64,000 bases of DNA from Neobacillus sp. WH10 (GTDB lineage Bacteria > Bacillota > Bacilli > Bacillales > Cytobacillaceae), in assembly GCF_030123405.1 (NCBI RefSeq), contig NZ_CP126110.1, forward strand, positions 2,356,001 through 2,420,000. The letters are read 5' to 3'. Position 1 is the first letter of the stretch. The number at the start of each line of letters is the position of its first letter. The position numbers were made by a program, and so were the translations under genes. This document shows, in pieces, positions 43,494-52,038 of this stretch. The notes under the pieces are model-generated. The model ran no database searches. It was not told the DNA's origin and saw nothing but the letters and a program-made list of their open reading frames with translations.

Positions 43494-44834
43494 TTGGATA
43501 TTACCCAAATTCCTATCAAAATAAATCAAACAAATCAATCTGAAGGTGGGAAAGCAAAGACGTTCTCAAAATCCGAAGATTTAGTGAACTCTTTTGATCA
43601 GATTTTAGCAATGTTTAATTTTGGGGGTAATTCGGACGGGCAGTCAGCAACTCCATTACAAAATCTTTCTAATACTGAACGCGGCCCAAATAATCCAACT
43701 ACTATCCAAGAAGAGGACTGGCTTCAATTAGACGCTATTTTAACAGCGTTGATTGTTGGCATTCAGCAAGGACCAAATGCACAAGCAACCGAGTCATTTC
43801 AACCAGTTGAGTCTGATTTGTTAAGTCAAAGCCAATTTGCCCCAATTGATGGTAATAATTCAATGGATCAGTTGTTACAAGTTGTGAAAGATTTTAGTCA
43901 AACATCGACTAACGACACTAGTCAGTTGATTCAAGGAATCGCCCAGTTATTTTCTGAATTGCAGCTACTTGATAAACAAAAAACATTGGAGATTCCCAGT
44001 CAAATAAAGGATAAACTCCAATTAATTTTGGATGAATTTAATACTGAAAATAACATTGACAGATCAACACTATTAAACAACCAATTACAAAAAAATGAGT
44101 TGTTTGCAGCTGAAAATGGTAGTGCAAAACCTATGTTAAGTTTGGATAAAAATCAAGTAATGTTTTCATTTATACCTGAAACTGAACCGAATATCAAAGG
44201 GATAAGTGATTTTGTACGAGATCCATTAACTAAACCATCGGAAGATCTTACAAAGTTTTTTGGACAAATGTTAGTTAAGCAGCAACAGATGCAAGTTCCT
44301 AATGGTTCAATTGCCCCAAAAACTGAATCGTCCTTCCCACTTCTTCAAGTTTCAGAATTTTCTTCGGAAGTGAGTGAATGGATCAGCAGTAATATAAGAT
44401 TTACTAATGGCCAGCAAGGTAGTACGCAGGTTAAATTTTCTTTGTTTCCTGAACATTTAGGCCATATTGAGATAAAAATAACATCCCAGCAGGGACTGGT
44501 ATCAGCGCAAATTTTAACGGATACATCATTAGCGAAAGAAGCTTTAGAAGGCCAGCTGCACCAGTTAAAGCAGTCTTTGCTGCAACATGGATTTGTTGTT
44601 CAAAAACTTGATATCGTGCAGCAAACGCCGGTGCCAATAGATTTAAACCAAGCAAGTCTATCCTTTTCTCAAGGCGGTTCTGGTTCATCTCCTGAGCAAC
44701 GAACATCACCGGAACAGGAGCTATCAAAAAATCAGGAAGATACTGATCAAAACGAATTAGACACAGAAACGATATCGCTTACATACAGAGGTGGTCCTGC
44801 CAATACCACTTCTAGTATCGATTTTACGGCTTAG
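43494..44834 (+). CDS. fliK: Flagellar hook-length control protein FliK
   Basis: Secreted molecular ruler of 446 residues that stops hook growth and switches export to filament proteins. The long N-terminal region is low-complexity and rich in Gln, Asn and Ser. The conserved C-terminal Flg_hook domain (about 300-390) contains VKFSLFPEHLGHIEIKI and ALEGQLHQLKQSLLQHG. TTG 43494 follows GGGAGG at seven bases. It heads a run that continues with flgD and flgE as in the Bacillus fla/che operon, but the usual upstream genes (flgB to ylxF) are missing. Confidence 0.88.
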   Translation: MDITQIPIKINQTNQSEGGKAKTFSKSEDLVNSFDQILAMFNFGGNSDGQSATPLQNLSNTERGPNNPTTIQEEDWLQLDAILTALIVGIQQGPNAQATESFQPVESDLLSQSQFAPIDGNNSMDQLLQVVKDFSQTSTNDTSQLIQGIAQLFSELQLLDKQKTLEIPSQIKDKLQLILDEFNTENNIDRSTLLNNQLQKNELFAAENGSAKPMLSLDKNQVMFSFIPETEPNIKGISDFVRDPLTKPSEDLTKFFGQMLVKQQQMQVPNGSIAPKTESSFPLLQVSEFSSEVSEWISSNIRFTNGQQGSTQVKFSLFPEHLGHIEIKITSQQGLVSAQILTDTSLAKEALEGQLHQLKQSLLQHGFVVQKLDIVQQTPVPIDLNQASLSFSQGGSGSSPEQRTSPEQELSKNQEDTDQNELDTETISLTYRGGPANTTSSIDFTA

Positions 44835-44851
44835 AAAGGAGTTAACATGGA

Positions 44852-45406
44852 ATGACCAATTTGTTGGGTATCAACACTGTTCCTAATAACAAATCCAAGT
44901 TTAATAATATTAAGCCATTCGAAGGAAAAACAAATTGGGTGGAGGTCAAAACTGTTCCTAATAACAATTCCCAGTTTAATAATATTAAGCCATACGAAGA
45001 TAAAAGCATTTTAGGTAAAGATGATTTTCTAAAGATTCTTGTAACACAGTTAGCAAATCAAGACCCTTCTAGTCCACTTCAAGATAAAGATTTTATTGCA
45101 CAAATGGCAACTTTTAGTTCTTTGGAACAAATGACGAATTTAAATATCGCTTTTGGGAAATTTGCCAATAGCCAAATCAATCAGTATACTGCTGCGATTG
45201 GTAAAGAAATTAGCTGGACACCAAAAGATGCCACATCGCCAGAAACCGGTGTGGTGACCGGAGTATCTAGCGAAGATGGAAACTATTTTTATCTGGTTGG
45301 GAAGGAAAAAGTTCCTAGCTACCTAGTGACTGAAATCAAGGAGGTCACACCTGGACCACCTGAAGTCACACCTGAACCACCTGAAGTCACACCTGAATCG
45401 AAATAA
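44852..45406 (+). CDS. flgD: Flagellar hook-capping protein FlgD
   Basis: Scaffold of 184 residues for hook assembly. The core FlgD domain is DKSILGKDDFLKILVTQLANQDPSSPLQDKDF and QMATFSSLEQM, near residues 50-95. Two oddities are visible. The N terminus carries a 25-residue direct duplication (TVPNN-x-S-x-FNNIKP-x-E at 9-26 and 34-51) in front of the core. The C terminus has three copies of a seven-residue EVTP-x-PP-like unit. B. subtilis FlgD is about 140 residues, so these additions explain the extra length. GAAAGGAGTTAAC precedes ATG 44852. Confidence 0.9.
   Translation: MTNLLGINTVPNNKSKFNNIKPFEGKTNWVEVKTVPNNNSQFNNIKPYEDKSILGKDDFLKILVTQLANQDPSSPLQDKDFIAQMATFSSLEQMTNLNIAFGKFANSQINQYTAAIGKEISWTPKDATSPETGVVTGVSSEDGNYFYLVGKEKVPSYLVTEIKEVTPGPPEVTPEPPEVTPESK
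44876..45025 (+). repeat. 75-bp direct duplication inside flgD
   Basis: ACTGTTCCTAATAACAA begins at 44876 and again at 44951, a period of 75 bases (25 codons). About the first 55 bases of each copy agree with only a few differences; the rest has diverged. It keeps the reading frame. Confidence 0.85.
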
Positions 45407-45442
45407 TTCTATCAAAAATAAGAAAATAGGGAGGAAAAAAAT

Positions 45443-46354
45443 ATGTTAAAGTCACTTTACTCTGGTATTTCGGGAATGAAAGGGTTTCAAACAAAACTTG
45501 ATGTAATCGGTAATAATGTTGCCAATGTCAATACGATAGGATTCAAGAAAGGTCGCGTTGTATTTCAAGATATTATCAGTCAAAATATTGCTGGAGCGAC
45601 TGCTCCTACTGGCCAGCTGGGCGGGGTAAATCCAAAGCAAATTGGTCTTGGATCAAAGATCGCTTCCATAGATACAATACATACACCAGGAAGTCCTATG
45701 ACAACTTACGTTGGCACTGACTTAGCCATTGATGGAGACGCATTTTTTGTTATTACTCCTGAAGATCCAGCATTGAATGGCAAGAGCTTCTTAACGAAGG
45801 CTGGTAATTTTACACGAGATGCAAATGGAGATCTAGTTAACTCCAATGGATTTTTTGTGTCAGGTGTTAAAGAGGATGCAACTGGGGTTCAAGAAAAAGT
45901 TAAGATTAACATAACTAAAGATGAAGTAAATAATAAGAAATTCACTTCTTATTCTATCGATGCAAACGGTTATATTAACGTAGTGGATGAAGATGGTAAA
46001 ACTGGGAAATTAGCAATGGATGCCAATGGTCAATATTATTTGAACGATTCGCCAACTGCTAATCAAAATGAAAATATTTCCTTGACTACAGCTGTCGTTC
46101 CTAACCCTGGAGGTTTAAGAAAGGCTGGGAATACAATGTATGAGGAAACAGGTAATTCAGGTATAGCTGATATTGGCCGAGTAGAAAACAATTACGGAGG
46201 TCAATTTATCGCCGGTGTCCTTGAGATGTCAAACGTTGATTTAACAGAAGAATTTACTGAGATGATTGTTGCGCAACGCGGCTTCCAAGCTAATGCTAGA
46301 ACAATCACGACTTCGGATTCAGTTTTGGAAGAAGTAGTGAATTTGAAACGATAA
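45443..46354 (+). CDS. flgE: Flagellar hook protein FlgE (FlgG-type)
   Basis: Hook subunit of 303 residues, orthologous to the protein once called FlgG and now FlgE in B. subtilis. The N terminus MLKSLYSGISGMKGFQTKLD and IGNNVANVNTIGFKK, and the C terminus EMSNVDLTEEFTEMIVAQRG with ANARTITTSD, are the coiled-coil D0 parts shared by rod and hook proteins. GGGAGGAAAAAA precedes ATG 45443. TATCAAAAA at 45410 lies in the short gap after flgD. Confidence 0.92.
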   Translation: MLKSLYSGISGMKGFQTKLDVIGNNVANVNTIGFKKGRVVFQDIISQNIAGATAPTGQLGGVNPKQIGLGSKIASIDTIHTPGSPMTTYVGTDLAIDGDAFFVITPEDPALNGKSFLTKAGNFTRDANGDLVNSNGFFVSGVKEDATGVQEKVKINITKDEVNNKKFTSYSIDANGYINVVDEDGKTGKLAMDANGQYYLNDSPTANQNENISLTTAVVPNPGGLRKAGNTMYEETGNSGIADIGRVENNYGGQFIAGVLEMSNVDLTEEFTEMIVAQRGFQANARTITTSDSVLEEVVNLKR

Positions 46355-46441
46355 CCATAGTATTGGTTAGAAATAGTTAATCGTATTAACTTTAACAAAA
46401 AAATGTTTTAATAACTCAGGGAAGAGTTAGGGGGATGCCCT

Positions 46442-47416
46442 TTGGCGGAAATATTATCGCAACAAGAAATCGATGCCCTTTTATCAGCATTAAATAATGG
46501 TGAATTGGAAGCATCTGATGTAACAGAGAACAAAGAAAAAGTAAAAGTATATGATTTCAAACGGGCGATGCGGTATTCCAAAGAGCAATTACGAAGCATT
46601 ACGAGAATTCATGAGAATTTTACCAGATTGTTGACATCTTATCTTTCAGCTCAACTCAGAACGTTTGTTCAAATAGAAATCGATCTGGTAGATCAAGTGA
46701 ACTACCAGGAATTTATCGCGTCCATCCCCTCGCGAACGATTTTGAACGTTTTTGAAGTGAAACCGATGGATGAAAAAATGGTCATGGAAATTAATCCTCA
46801 AGTGGCCTATGCTATATTAGAACGTTTGCTAGGTGGGCAAGGGGATCCATCTACTCGGAGCGGAACATTAACGGATATCGAGACAGTTCTCATACAAAGG
46901 ATTTTTACTCGTGCGTTTGAAATGTATCGAGAGGCATGGAAAAACATCGAAAAAATTAATGTAAAATGGGATGCGATAGAATCCAATCCACAATTTATTC
47001 AAATCGCATCACCAAATGAAACAGTGATTATCATTGCTCTACGTACTACTATAGGAGAGATTACAGGTCGGATGACGCTTTGTTTGCCGCATTTAATTGT
47101 AGAACCGGTGCTTCCTAAGTTATCAACGCACCAAATGCTTTCTTTCATATCCAAAACCAATGTACCTCAGCAGGATAAATTAAAGCAAAACCTAGATTCA
47201 GTTACGGTTCCCGTAATTGCTGAAATAGGGGAGGCGACTTTACAGGTTTCCGATTTATTTAATCTCCAGATAGGAGATGTAATCGGAATTGAAACAGGGA
47301 AACTACAAGTTAAAGTTGATAATTTGACAAGGTTTTTGGGGAATCCCGGTCTTCAAAAAGGGCATTATGCAGTGCAAATCGATCAAGTAATCGAGACGGA
47401 AGGAGAAGGTCTATAA
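46442..47416 (+). CDS. fliM: Flagellar switch protein FliM
   Basis: C-ring component of 324 residues that binds CheY-P and changes rotation sense. The N-terminal CheY-binding peptide is LSQQEIDALLSAL (about 4-16), the middle CheC-like domain holds VYDFKRAMRYSKEQLRS, and the C-terminal part is the SpoA domain. TTG 46442 follows TTAGGGGGATGCC. Between flgE and fliM, B. subtilis has swrD and fliL; both are absent here, and only 87 bases separate the genes. Confidence 0.94.
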   Translation: MAEILSQQEIDALLSALNNGELEASDVTENKEKVKVYDFKRAMRYSKEQLRSITRIHENFTRLLTSYLSAQLRTFVQIEIDLVDQVNYQEFIASIPSRTILNVFEVKPMDEKMVMEINPQVAYAILERLLGGQGDPSTRSGTLTDIETVLIQRIFTRAFEMYREAWKNIEKINVKWDAIESNPQFIQIASPNETVIIIALRTTIGEITGRMTLCLPHLIVEPVLPKLSTHQMLSFISKTNVPQQDKLKQNLDSVTVPVIAEIGEATLQVSDLFNLQIGDVIGIETGKLQVKVDNLTRFLGNPGLQKGHYAVQIDQVIETEGEGL

Positions 47417-47417
47417 G

Positions 47418-48533
47418 ATGGGCGATGGTTTATTATCTAAAGAAGAGATCAATACGCTGTTCAATCAAAATAATTCAAAGCAAAGTTTATCAATTGATGA
47501 TTTTTTAAGTTCCATGGAGAAAGATGCATTAGGGGAGATTGGGAATATATCTTTAGGAAGTTCTACCACAGCTCTCTCTACTTTATTGAACCAACGTGTA
47601 GAAATTACTACACCTACCATGTCAGTAATTGAGCGAGATCGAATGGAAGAAACAATACAAGAAAGAAATGTTGCCGTTCACGTCGATTATACGAAAGGGA
47701 TCCGCGGCAAAAACCTGTTAATGATTAAAGAAAAGGATGCAAAAATCATTGCCGATTTGATGATGGGCGGTGATGGTACGAACCTTACAGTTGATCTTTC
47801 TGAATTACATCTCAGCGCTGTTCAAGAAGCGATGAATCAGATGATGGGCTCTGCGGCAACATCGATGTCGACAATATTTAAACAGAAAGTCGATATTTCA
47901 CCGCCGTCAATTGATGTTCTCGGTTTTCCACCGAAAAAACTAGAACAATTTGAGGATGATATTATTATCGAAGTCTCCTTCAGATTAAAGGTAGGCAGCC
48001 TTATTGATTCCAATATGATACAGCTAATTCCTCTGTCATTTGGAAAAGAAATGATCCAAAAAATCCTTTCTCCCAATGAAGCAACAGCTAGTTTGGCTTT
48101 GGAAGAAGAAGTCGTTACAACATCGGTGGGAAGCCCATCTCAACTATCAACAAATTTAAATGGTGATAGAAGGGAGACTTCACAAACTATGACATCCACT
48201 TCGACAAATGCTAAAGTACAAAAAGTTGAATATGCTGCTATCTCCGAGACACCATCAGCAAGTGCCGGAGCACGTAATATTGATATGTTATTTGATATTC
48301 CATTAGGGATAACAGTGGAGTTGGGGCGGACGAAAATGCAAATCCGCAAAATCCTGGAACTAGGACCAGGAGCTGTAATCCAATTGGATAAATTGGCAGG
48401 AGAACCTGTGGATATATTAGCTAATCACAAGTTAATCGCCAAAGGTGAAGTGGTCGTAATCGAAGAGAACTTCGGTGTTCGTATAACAGATATTATTAAC
48501 CCTATCGACCGTCTAACCAAAATGACTATGTAA
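47418..48533 (+). CDS. fliY: Flagellar switch/CheY-P phosphatase FliY
   Basis: C-ring protein of 371 residues typical of Firmicutes. The N-terminal motif LLSKEEINTLF resembles the FliM CheY-binding peptide. Two CheC-type phosphatase half-sites follow (EIGNISLGSSTTALS near 38 and EAMNQMMGSAATSMS near 136). A variable Ser/Thr-rich linker (about 225-285) leads to the C-terminal FliN/SpoA domain (DIPLGITVELGRTKM). It starts one base after the fliM stop, so the two are coupled. Confidence 0.93.
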   Translation: MGDGLLSKEEINTLFNQNNSKQSLSIDDFLSSMEKDALGEIGNISLGSSTTALSTLLNQRVEITTPTMSVIERDRMEETIQERNVAVHVDYTKGIRGKNLLMIKEKDAKIIADLMMGGDGTNLTVDLSELHLSAVQEAMNQMMGSAATSMSTIFKQKVDISPPSIDVLGFPPKKLEQFEDDIIIEVSFRLKVGSLIDSNMIQLIPLSFGKEMIQKILSPNEATASLALEEEVVTTSVGSPSQLSTNLNGDRRETSQTMTSTSTNAKVQKVEYAAISETPSASAGARNIDMLFDIPLGITVELGRTKMQIRKILELGPGAVIQLDKLAGEPVDILANHKLIAKGEVVVIEENFGVRITDIINPIDRLTKMTM

Positions 48534-48566
48534 CTTTCAACAATGAATAATGGAGGAGAGCATGCA

Positions 48567-48929
48567 ATGGCAAAGGTATTAATCGTTGATGACGCAGCGT
48601 TTATGCGCATGATGTTAAAAGATATTTTAAACAAGAATGGACTAGAAGTTGTTGGAGAAGCAGTAAATGGTGCCGATGCCATTGAAAAATATCGGGAGCT
48701 TCAGCCTGATATAGTGACTATGGACATTACAATGCCTGATATGGATGGTATTACGTCCGTTAAGGAAATTAGAGCTTTTCATCCACAAGCTAAAATTATT
48801 ATGTGTTCGGCAATGGGACAGCAGCCAATGGTATTAGAAGCAATTCAAGCAGGTGCGAAAGATTTTATTGTGAAGCCTTTTCAAGCTGATCGCGTTATAG
48901 ATTCAATTAATAAAGTATTAGCAAGCTAA
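48567..48929 (+). CDS. cheY: Chemotaxis response regulator CheY
   Basis: Single receiver domain of 120 residues that carries the CheA signal to FliM and FliY. The acidic pocket D8-D9, phospho-acceptor D53 (TMDITMPDMDG), T/S in MCSAMGQ and K in FIVKPF are all present. ATG 48567 follows GGAGGAGAGC. An in-frame ATG at 48543 would place that binding site inside the gene and is rejected. Confidence 0.94.
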   Translation: MAKVLIVDDAAFMRMMLKDILNKNGLEVVGEAVNGADAIEKYRELQPDIVTMDITMPDMDGITSVKEIRAFHPQAKIIMCSAMGQQPMVLEAIQAGAKDFIVKPFQADRVIDSINKVLAS

Positions 48930-48989
48930 ATGGTCACACGATTTCTTGTTTTTTTTAGTAAGTAAAAAACAAAAAGAGGGGGAGGACTT

Positions 48990-49400
48990 TTGAGTACACC
49001 AAAACTAACGAACTGCCCAAAATGTGGGAAGCTATTCCTCCGAGTTAGAAATATTTGTGAGGGTTGTTATCAAAAACAAGAAAATGATTTTTTGAAGGCA
49101 GCAGCTTATCTGCGTGAACATTCCGGAATTACGATTCAAGAATTAAGCGACGCAGTTGGGGTCTCGGTTGCTCAAATTCGTCAATTTATCTGGGCAGGCC
49201 GAATTCTGGTGAATGATTTTCCTAACCTATCTTATCCATGTGAAACGTGCGGAAAAATGATACAAAAAGGGAAACAATGCTCAAGTTGCATTGAGACCCT
49301 AAAACATTTAGCAAATCAAGTTGAGAAAAAAGAAGAAAAAGGTGACCGCAGCCAGAATCGGGACGGATTGGCCGGTGGATATATATATCATAATTTATAA
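48990..49400 (+). CDS. yvyF: Flagellar operon protein YvyF-like
   Basis: Protein of 136 residues with an N-terminal zinc ribbon (CPKCGKLF...CEGCY, four cysteines at about 9-29), a helix-turn-helix-like segment (GITIQELSDAVGVSVAQIRQFIWAGRI) and a second CxxC pair (CETCGKMIQKGKQCSSC). This matches YvyF, which in B. subtilis lies between comF and flgM and influences flagellar gene expression. TTG 48990 follows GAGGGGGAGG. Its place behind cheY is unusual. A terminator follows. Confidence 0.8.
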   Translation: MSTPKLTNCPKCGKLFLRVRNICEGCYQKQENDFLKAAAYLREHSGITIQELSDAVGVSVAQIRQFIWAGRILVNDFPNLSYPCETCGKMIQKGKQCSSCIETLKHLANQVEKKEEKGDRSQNRDGLAGGYIYHNL

Positions 49401-49408
49401 AAAAATAT

Positions 49409-49448
49409 GAGCGAGATGTGGTAAGTATTAACCACTCTCGCTTTTTTT
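49409..49448 (+). terminator. Terminator after yvyF
   Basis: GCGAGATGTGGT (49411-49421 region) pairs with ACCACTCTCGC (49431-49441) with one bulged base, followed by TTTTTTT. Confidence 0.88.
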
Positions 49449-49513
49449 GATTAGAATTTTGTATCAAACAAAGCTGTAGAGCTTCTGATGGTTATCGAAA
49501 ACCAAACAAGAGT

Positions 49514-49594
49514 CAAAAAAAGGTCAAAAAGAAATTGTATGAAATGTCAAAAATTATGATATTATTAAATCCGAAAGAGCTTATTTGATAGAAA
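49514..49594 (+). promoter_or_regulatory. TCAAAAA motif array upstream of first receptor
   Basis: TCAAAAA occurs at 49514, 49525 and 49548 (11 and 23 bases apart), followed by TTATGATATTATT, which contains a possible extended -10. TTTGATAGAAA follows at 49584. The same pieces occur before mcp3, cheA and fliK. Confidence 0.5.
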
Positions 49595-49678
49595 GGATGT
49601 AACATCTTTATATAATTGTTAGAAAAAATAATTTTTTGATAAAAAATTAATTCGGTGCCATAAAAGGAGAGGTAAACG

Positions 49679-51832
49679 ATGTTAAAAAAAGTTTCGATGA
49701 ATGTGAAACAATGGGGCAGTTATGTCATTATCATATTATTCTTTGTGGTTATAACTGATGTTTCTTACAATAATGTAAACCATCTAAGAGATCAAACACT
49801 TCATATAGGAAAAAATGATGTACCTAAGATTGTCTTAGTGGGCAACTTAATGGAAGAGTTTACACGAGTTCGCTTAAATACATCCAAGCAGGCTTTTGAG
49901 CAAAACCTGGAGGAAAAAGCGAAAATAGAAAAACTCGTAGCCGAGGACATCGTTAAAGTAAGAAAGAATATAAAGAAAATGGAAACATTAAACCATACCA
50001 ATAAAGATAAAAAATTATTAACCGAGTTTAGCAAAAGTTTCGAAGAATATGTTGCTGATCTCCCATCACTCTTTGAAGTATCTAAAAGTAATAATTATGA
50101 ATTCATACATACACAAATGGAAGTACTGGACCCAATTGGAGAAAAAACTGTCACTTCCCTTGATAATCTTTATAAAGGTGCCCAAAATAATGCTAATGTT
50201 ACCCTCAAAGCTTCCGAAAAGGATTCAAATAGGTTTAATTATGAAATATTAATCCTTTCTGTAATCGCTTCCCTTTTTAGCGTCTGGATTGCATTCTTTA
50301 TGACTAGACTCATTAGTCGAGCCATCAATAGGGTAGTAAAAAATGTTGAAATTACAACGAACTCTGTTACGGAAATTAAAAATTCGATTAATAATACAAC
50401 GATTAGTTCACATGAATTGGATACTTCTATGAATAAAGCGAACGATTCAGTAAATCAACTTGTTACAACTATTCAACATGTTGCAGGAACCACCAATAAA
50501 ACGGCAACTGATATAGAAGAAATCTCTGCGGCGATAGAACAAATGAGTGCTACGATTAATTTAGTTGCAAAAAGCGCTGGCCATTTGGATATTTCCGCAG
50601 AAGAAACATCTTCTGCTATTCAAGAAATGATGGTTTCTATCGAACAAGTAGCTGGAAATGCTAGAAAAGCCGGTTCAGGTGTGGAACAAATATCTAATGC
50701 AATAGAGGAAATGAGTAAATCCATAAAAGGAGTTAGTGAAAATGCAGTAAATATGACTCAAACTGCTGAACAAGCTGCTGATAAGGTTGAGGAAATGGTA
50801 GTATCAATCCAGCAAGTAGCAAACAGTGCACAAACAATCAACCAACTAAGCCACTCCGTGAAGCATGATGCCCTTGAAGGAACGATTTCTTTGAATGAAA
50901 CATTGAATGGGATGGAGGAAATTTCTCAAGTGATTACCCAAGCAAGTGATGTTATAGAGAATTTGGGAAAAAGCTCTGAGGAAATTGGCAGCATAATTGA
51001 AGTCATCGACGATATCGCGGATCAAACCAATCTATTAGCCCTTAATGCTGCCATTGAGGCTGCACGTGCAGGAGAGCATGGCAAAGGGTTTGCAGTTGTT
51101 GCCGAAGAGGTACGTAAGCTAGCTGAGCGCTCCGCAAATGCTACAAAAGAAATTGCCACCCTTATTAAAGGTATTCAAAATGAAACTGTGATTGCCGTTT
51201 CCGCAATTAATGAGGGGGCCGATAAAGTAAAAATTGGCAATGAGTTGGCGGATAAAACGAATCAAGCGATTATAAAAATTTCTGAAGGTATCGCCCAGGT
51301 GACAGAAGAAATGAACCAAATTGCCAAAGCAACAGAAGAACAAACCAAGAACAGCGAATTCATCACTAAAGCTGTCGAGAATGTGACGAATCAAGCAACG
51401 GAAATGACTTATTCCACCAAAGAACAATCTACAAATGCTGAAGAAATAGTCAGTGGTATTATTGAAACAAAAGATCAGGTTCAACAAATTAGTTTGGCAA
51501 TGGCTGAACAAGCAAAAGGAAGTCAAGCAATCGTAGAAGCAATTGAAAATGTTACAAACCAATCTAACTCTGTAACTAACGCAACTAACGAACAATCACT
51601 TACTGCGGAAGAAATTGTTCGCAATATCAACAGCATAAAGGAATTGGTCAATCAAATGACCATTGCATCAAATGAGCAAGCAACATATGGGCAAGAAATC
51701 ATCTTGGAAGTAGGGAATGTTCGTATACAAACAGAAGAGTTAAATACTAGTATTGAAACTCAAACCAAAGAGGTGGAGGAAGTAGTAATTGCTGTTACTG
51801 AAGTAAATACGCAAATTGAAAAACTAAAATAA
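49679..51832 (+). CDS. Methyl-accepting chemotaxis protein 1 (long hairpin, HAMP-less)
   Basis: Transmembrane chemoreceptor of 717 residues. TM1 is about 14-32, an external helical sensor (probably four-helix bundle) spans about 33-187, and TM2 is about 188-209. No recognisable HAMP domain follows. The cytoplasmic coiled coil goes straight to the conserved tip QTNLLALNAAIEAARAGE (449-466), with arms of about 240 and 255 residues. This is much longer than the 44-heptad receptors usual in Bacillus. It ends QIEKLK without a CheR-docking pentapeptide. AAAGGAGAGG precedes ATG 49679. Confidence 0.93.
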   Translation: MLKKVSMNVKQWGSYVIIILFFVVITDVSYNNVNHLRDQTLHIGKNDVPKIVLVGNLMEEFTRVRLNTSKQAFEQNLEEKAKIEKLVAEDIVKVRKNIKKMETLNHTNKDKKLLTEFSKSFEEYVADLPSLFEVSKSNNYEFIHTQMEVLDPIGEKTVTSLDNLYKGAQNNANVTLKASEKDSNRFNYEILILSVIASLFSVWIAFFMTRLISRAINRVVKNVEITTNSVTEIKNSINNTTISSHELDTSMNKANDSVNQLVTTIQHVAGTTNKTATDIEEISAAIEQMSATINLVAKSAGHLDISAEETSSAIQEMMVSIEQVAGNARKAGSGVEQISNAIEEMSKSIKGVSENAVNMTQTAEQAADKVEEMVVSIQQVANSAQTINQLSHSVKHDALEGTISLNETLNGMEEISQVITQASDVIENLGKSSEEIGSIIEVIDDIADQTNLLALNAAIEAARAGEHGKGFAVVAEEVRKLAERSANATKEIATLIKGIQNETVIAVSAINEGADKVKIGNELADKTNQAIIKISEGIAQVTEEMNQIAKATEEQTKNSEFITKAVENVTNQATEMTYSTKEQSTNAEEIVSGIIETKDQVQQISLAMAEQAKGSQAIVEAIENVTNQSNSVTNATNEQSLTAEEIVRNINSIKELVNQMTIASNEQATYGQEIILEVGNVRIQTEELNTSIETQTKEVEEVVIAVTEVNTQIEKLK

Positions 51833-51848
51833 TCTGCCTATGTGATGA

Positions 51849-51881
51849 ACCGCCTTCATATAGTTTGTGAAGGCGTTGTTT
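51849..51881 (+). terminator. Terminator after receptor 1
   Basis: CGCCTTCA (51851-51858) pairs with TGAAGGCG (51868-51875), then TTGTTT. Confidence 0.75.
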
Positions 51882-52038
51882 AAGATTGTACTTAAAAAAA
51901 GTTTTGAAGATTTATCGTAAGCAAGAAATTAAACAAAAGGGTTCATTTCAGAAATAGTGGTTGAGAAATTGTGTTATGGAACTAAGAAAATATAGATGAC
52001 TATCTGTTTTATCTAAATAAACAACTAGGAGATTCGAG

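Noticed and set aside
40926..49678. MogR-type or ComK-type sites as explanation for the A-rich motifs
   Set aside because: The sites lack the symmetric TTTT-WWWW-AAAA or AAAA-N5-TTTT layout; the constant part is TATCAAAAA.
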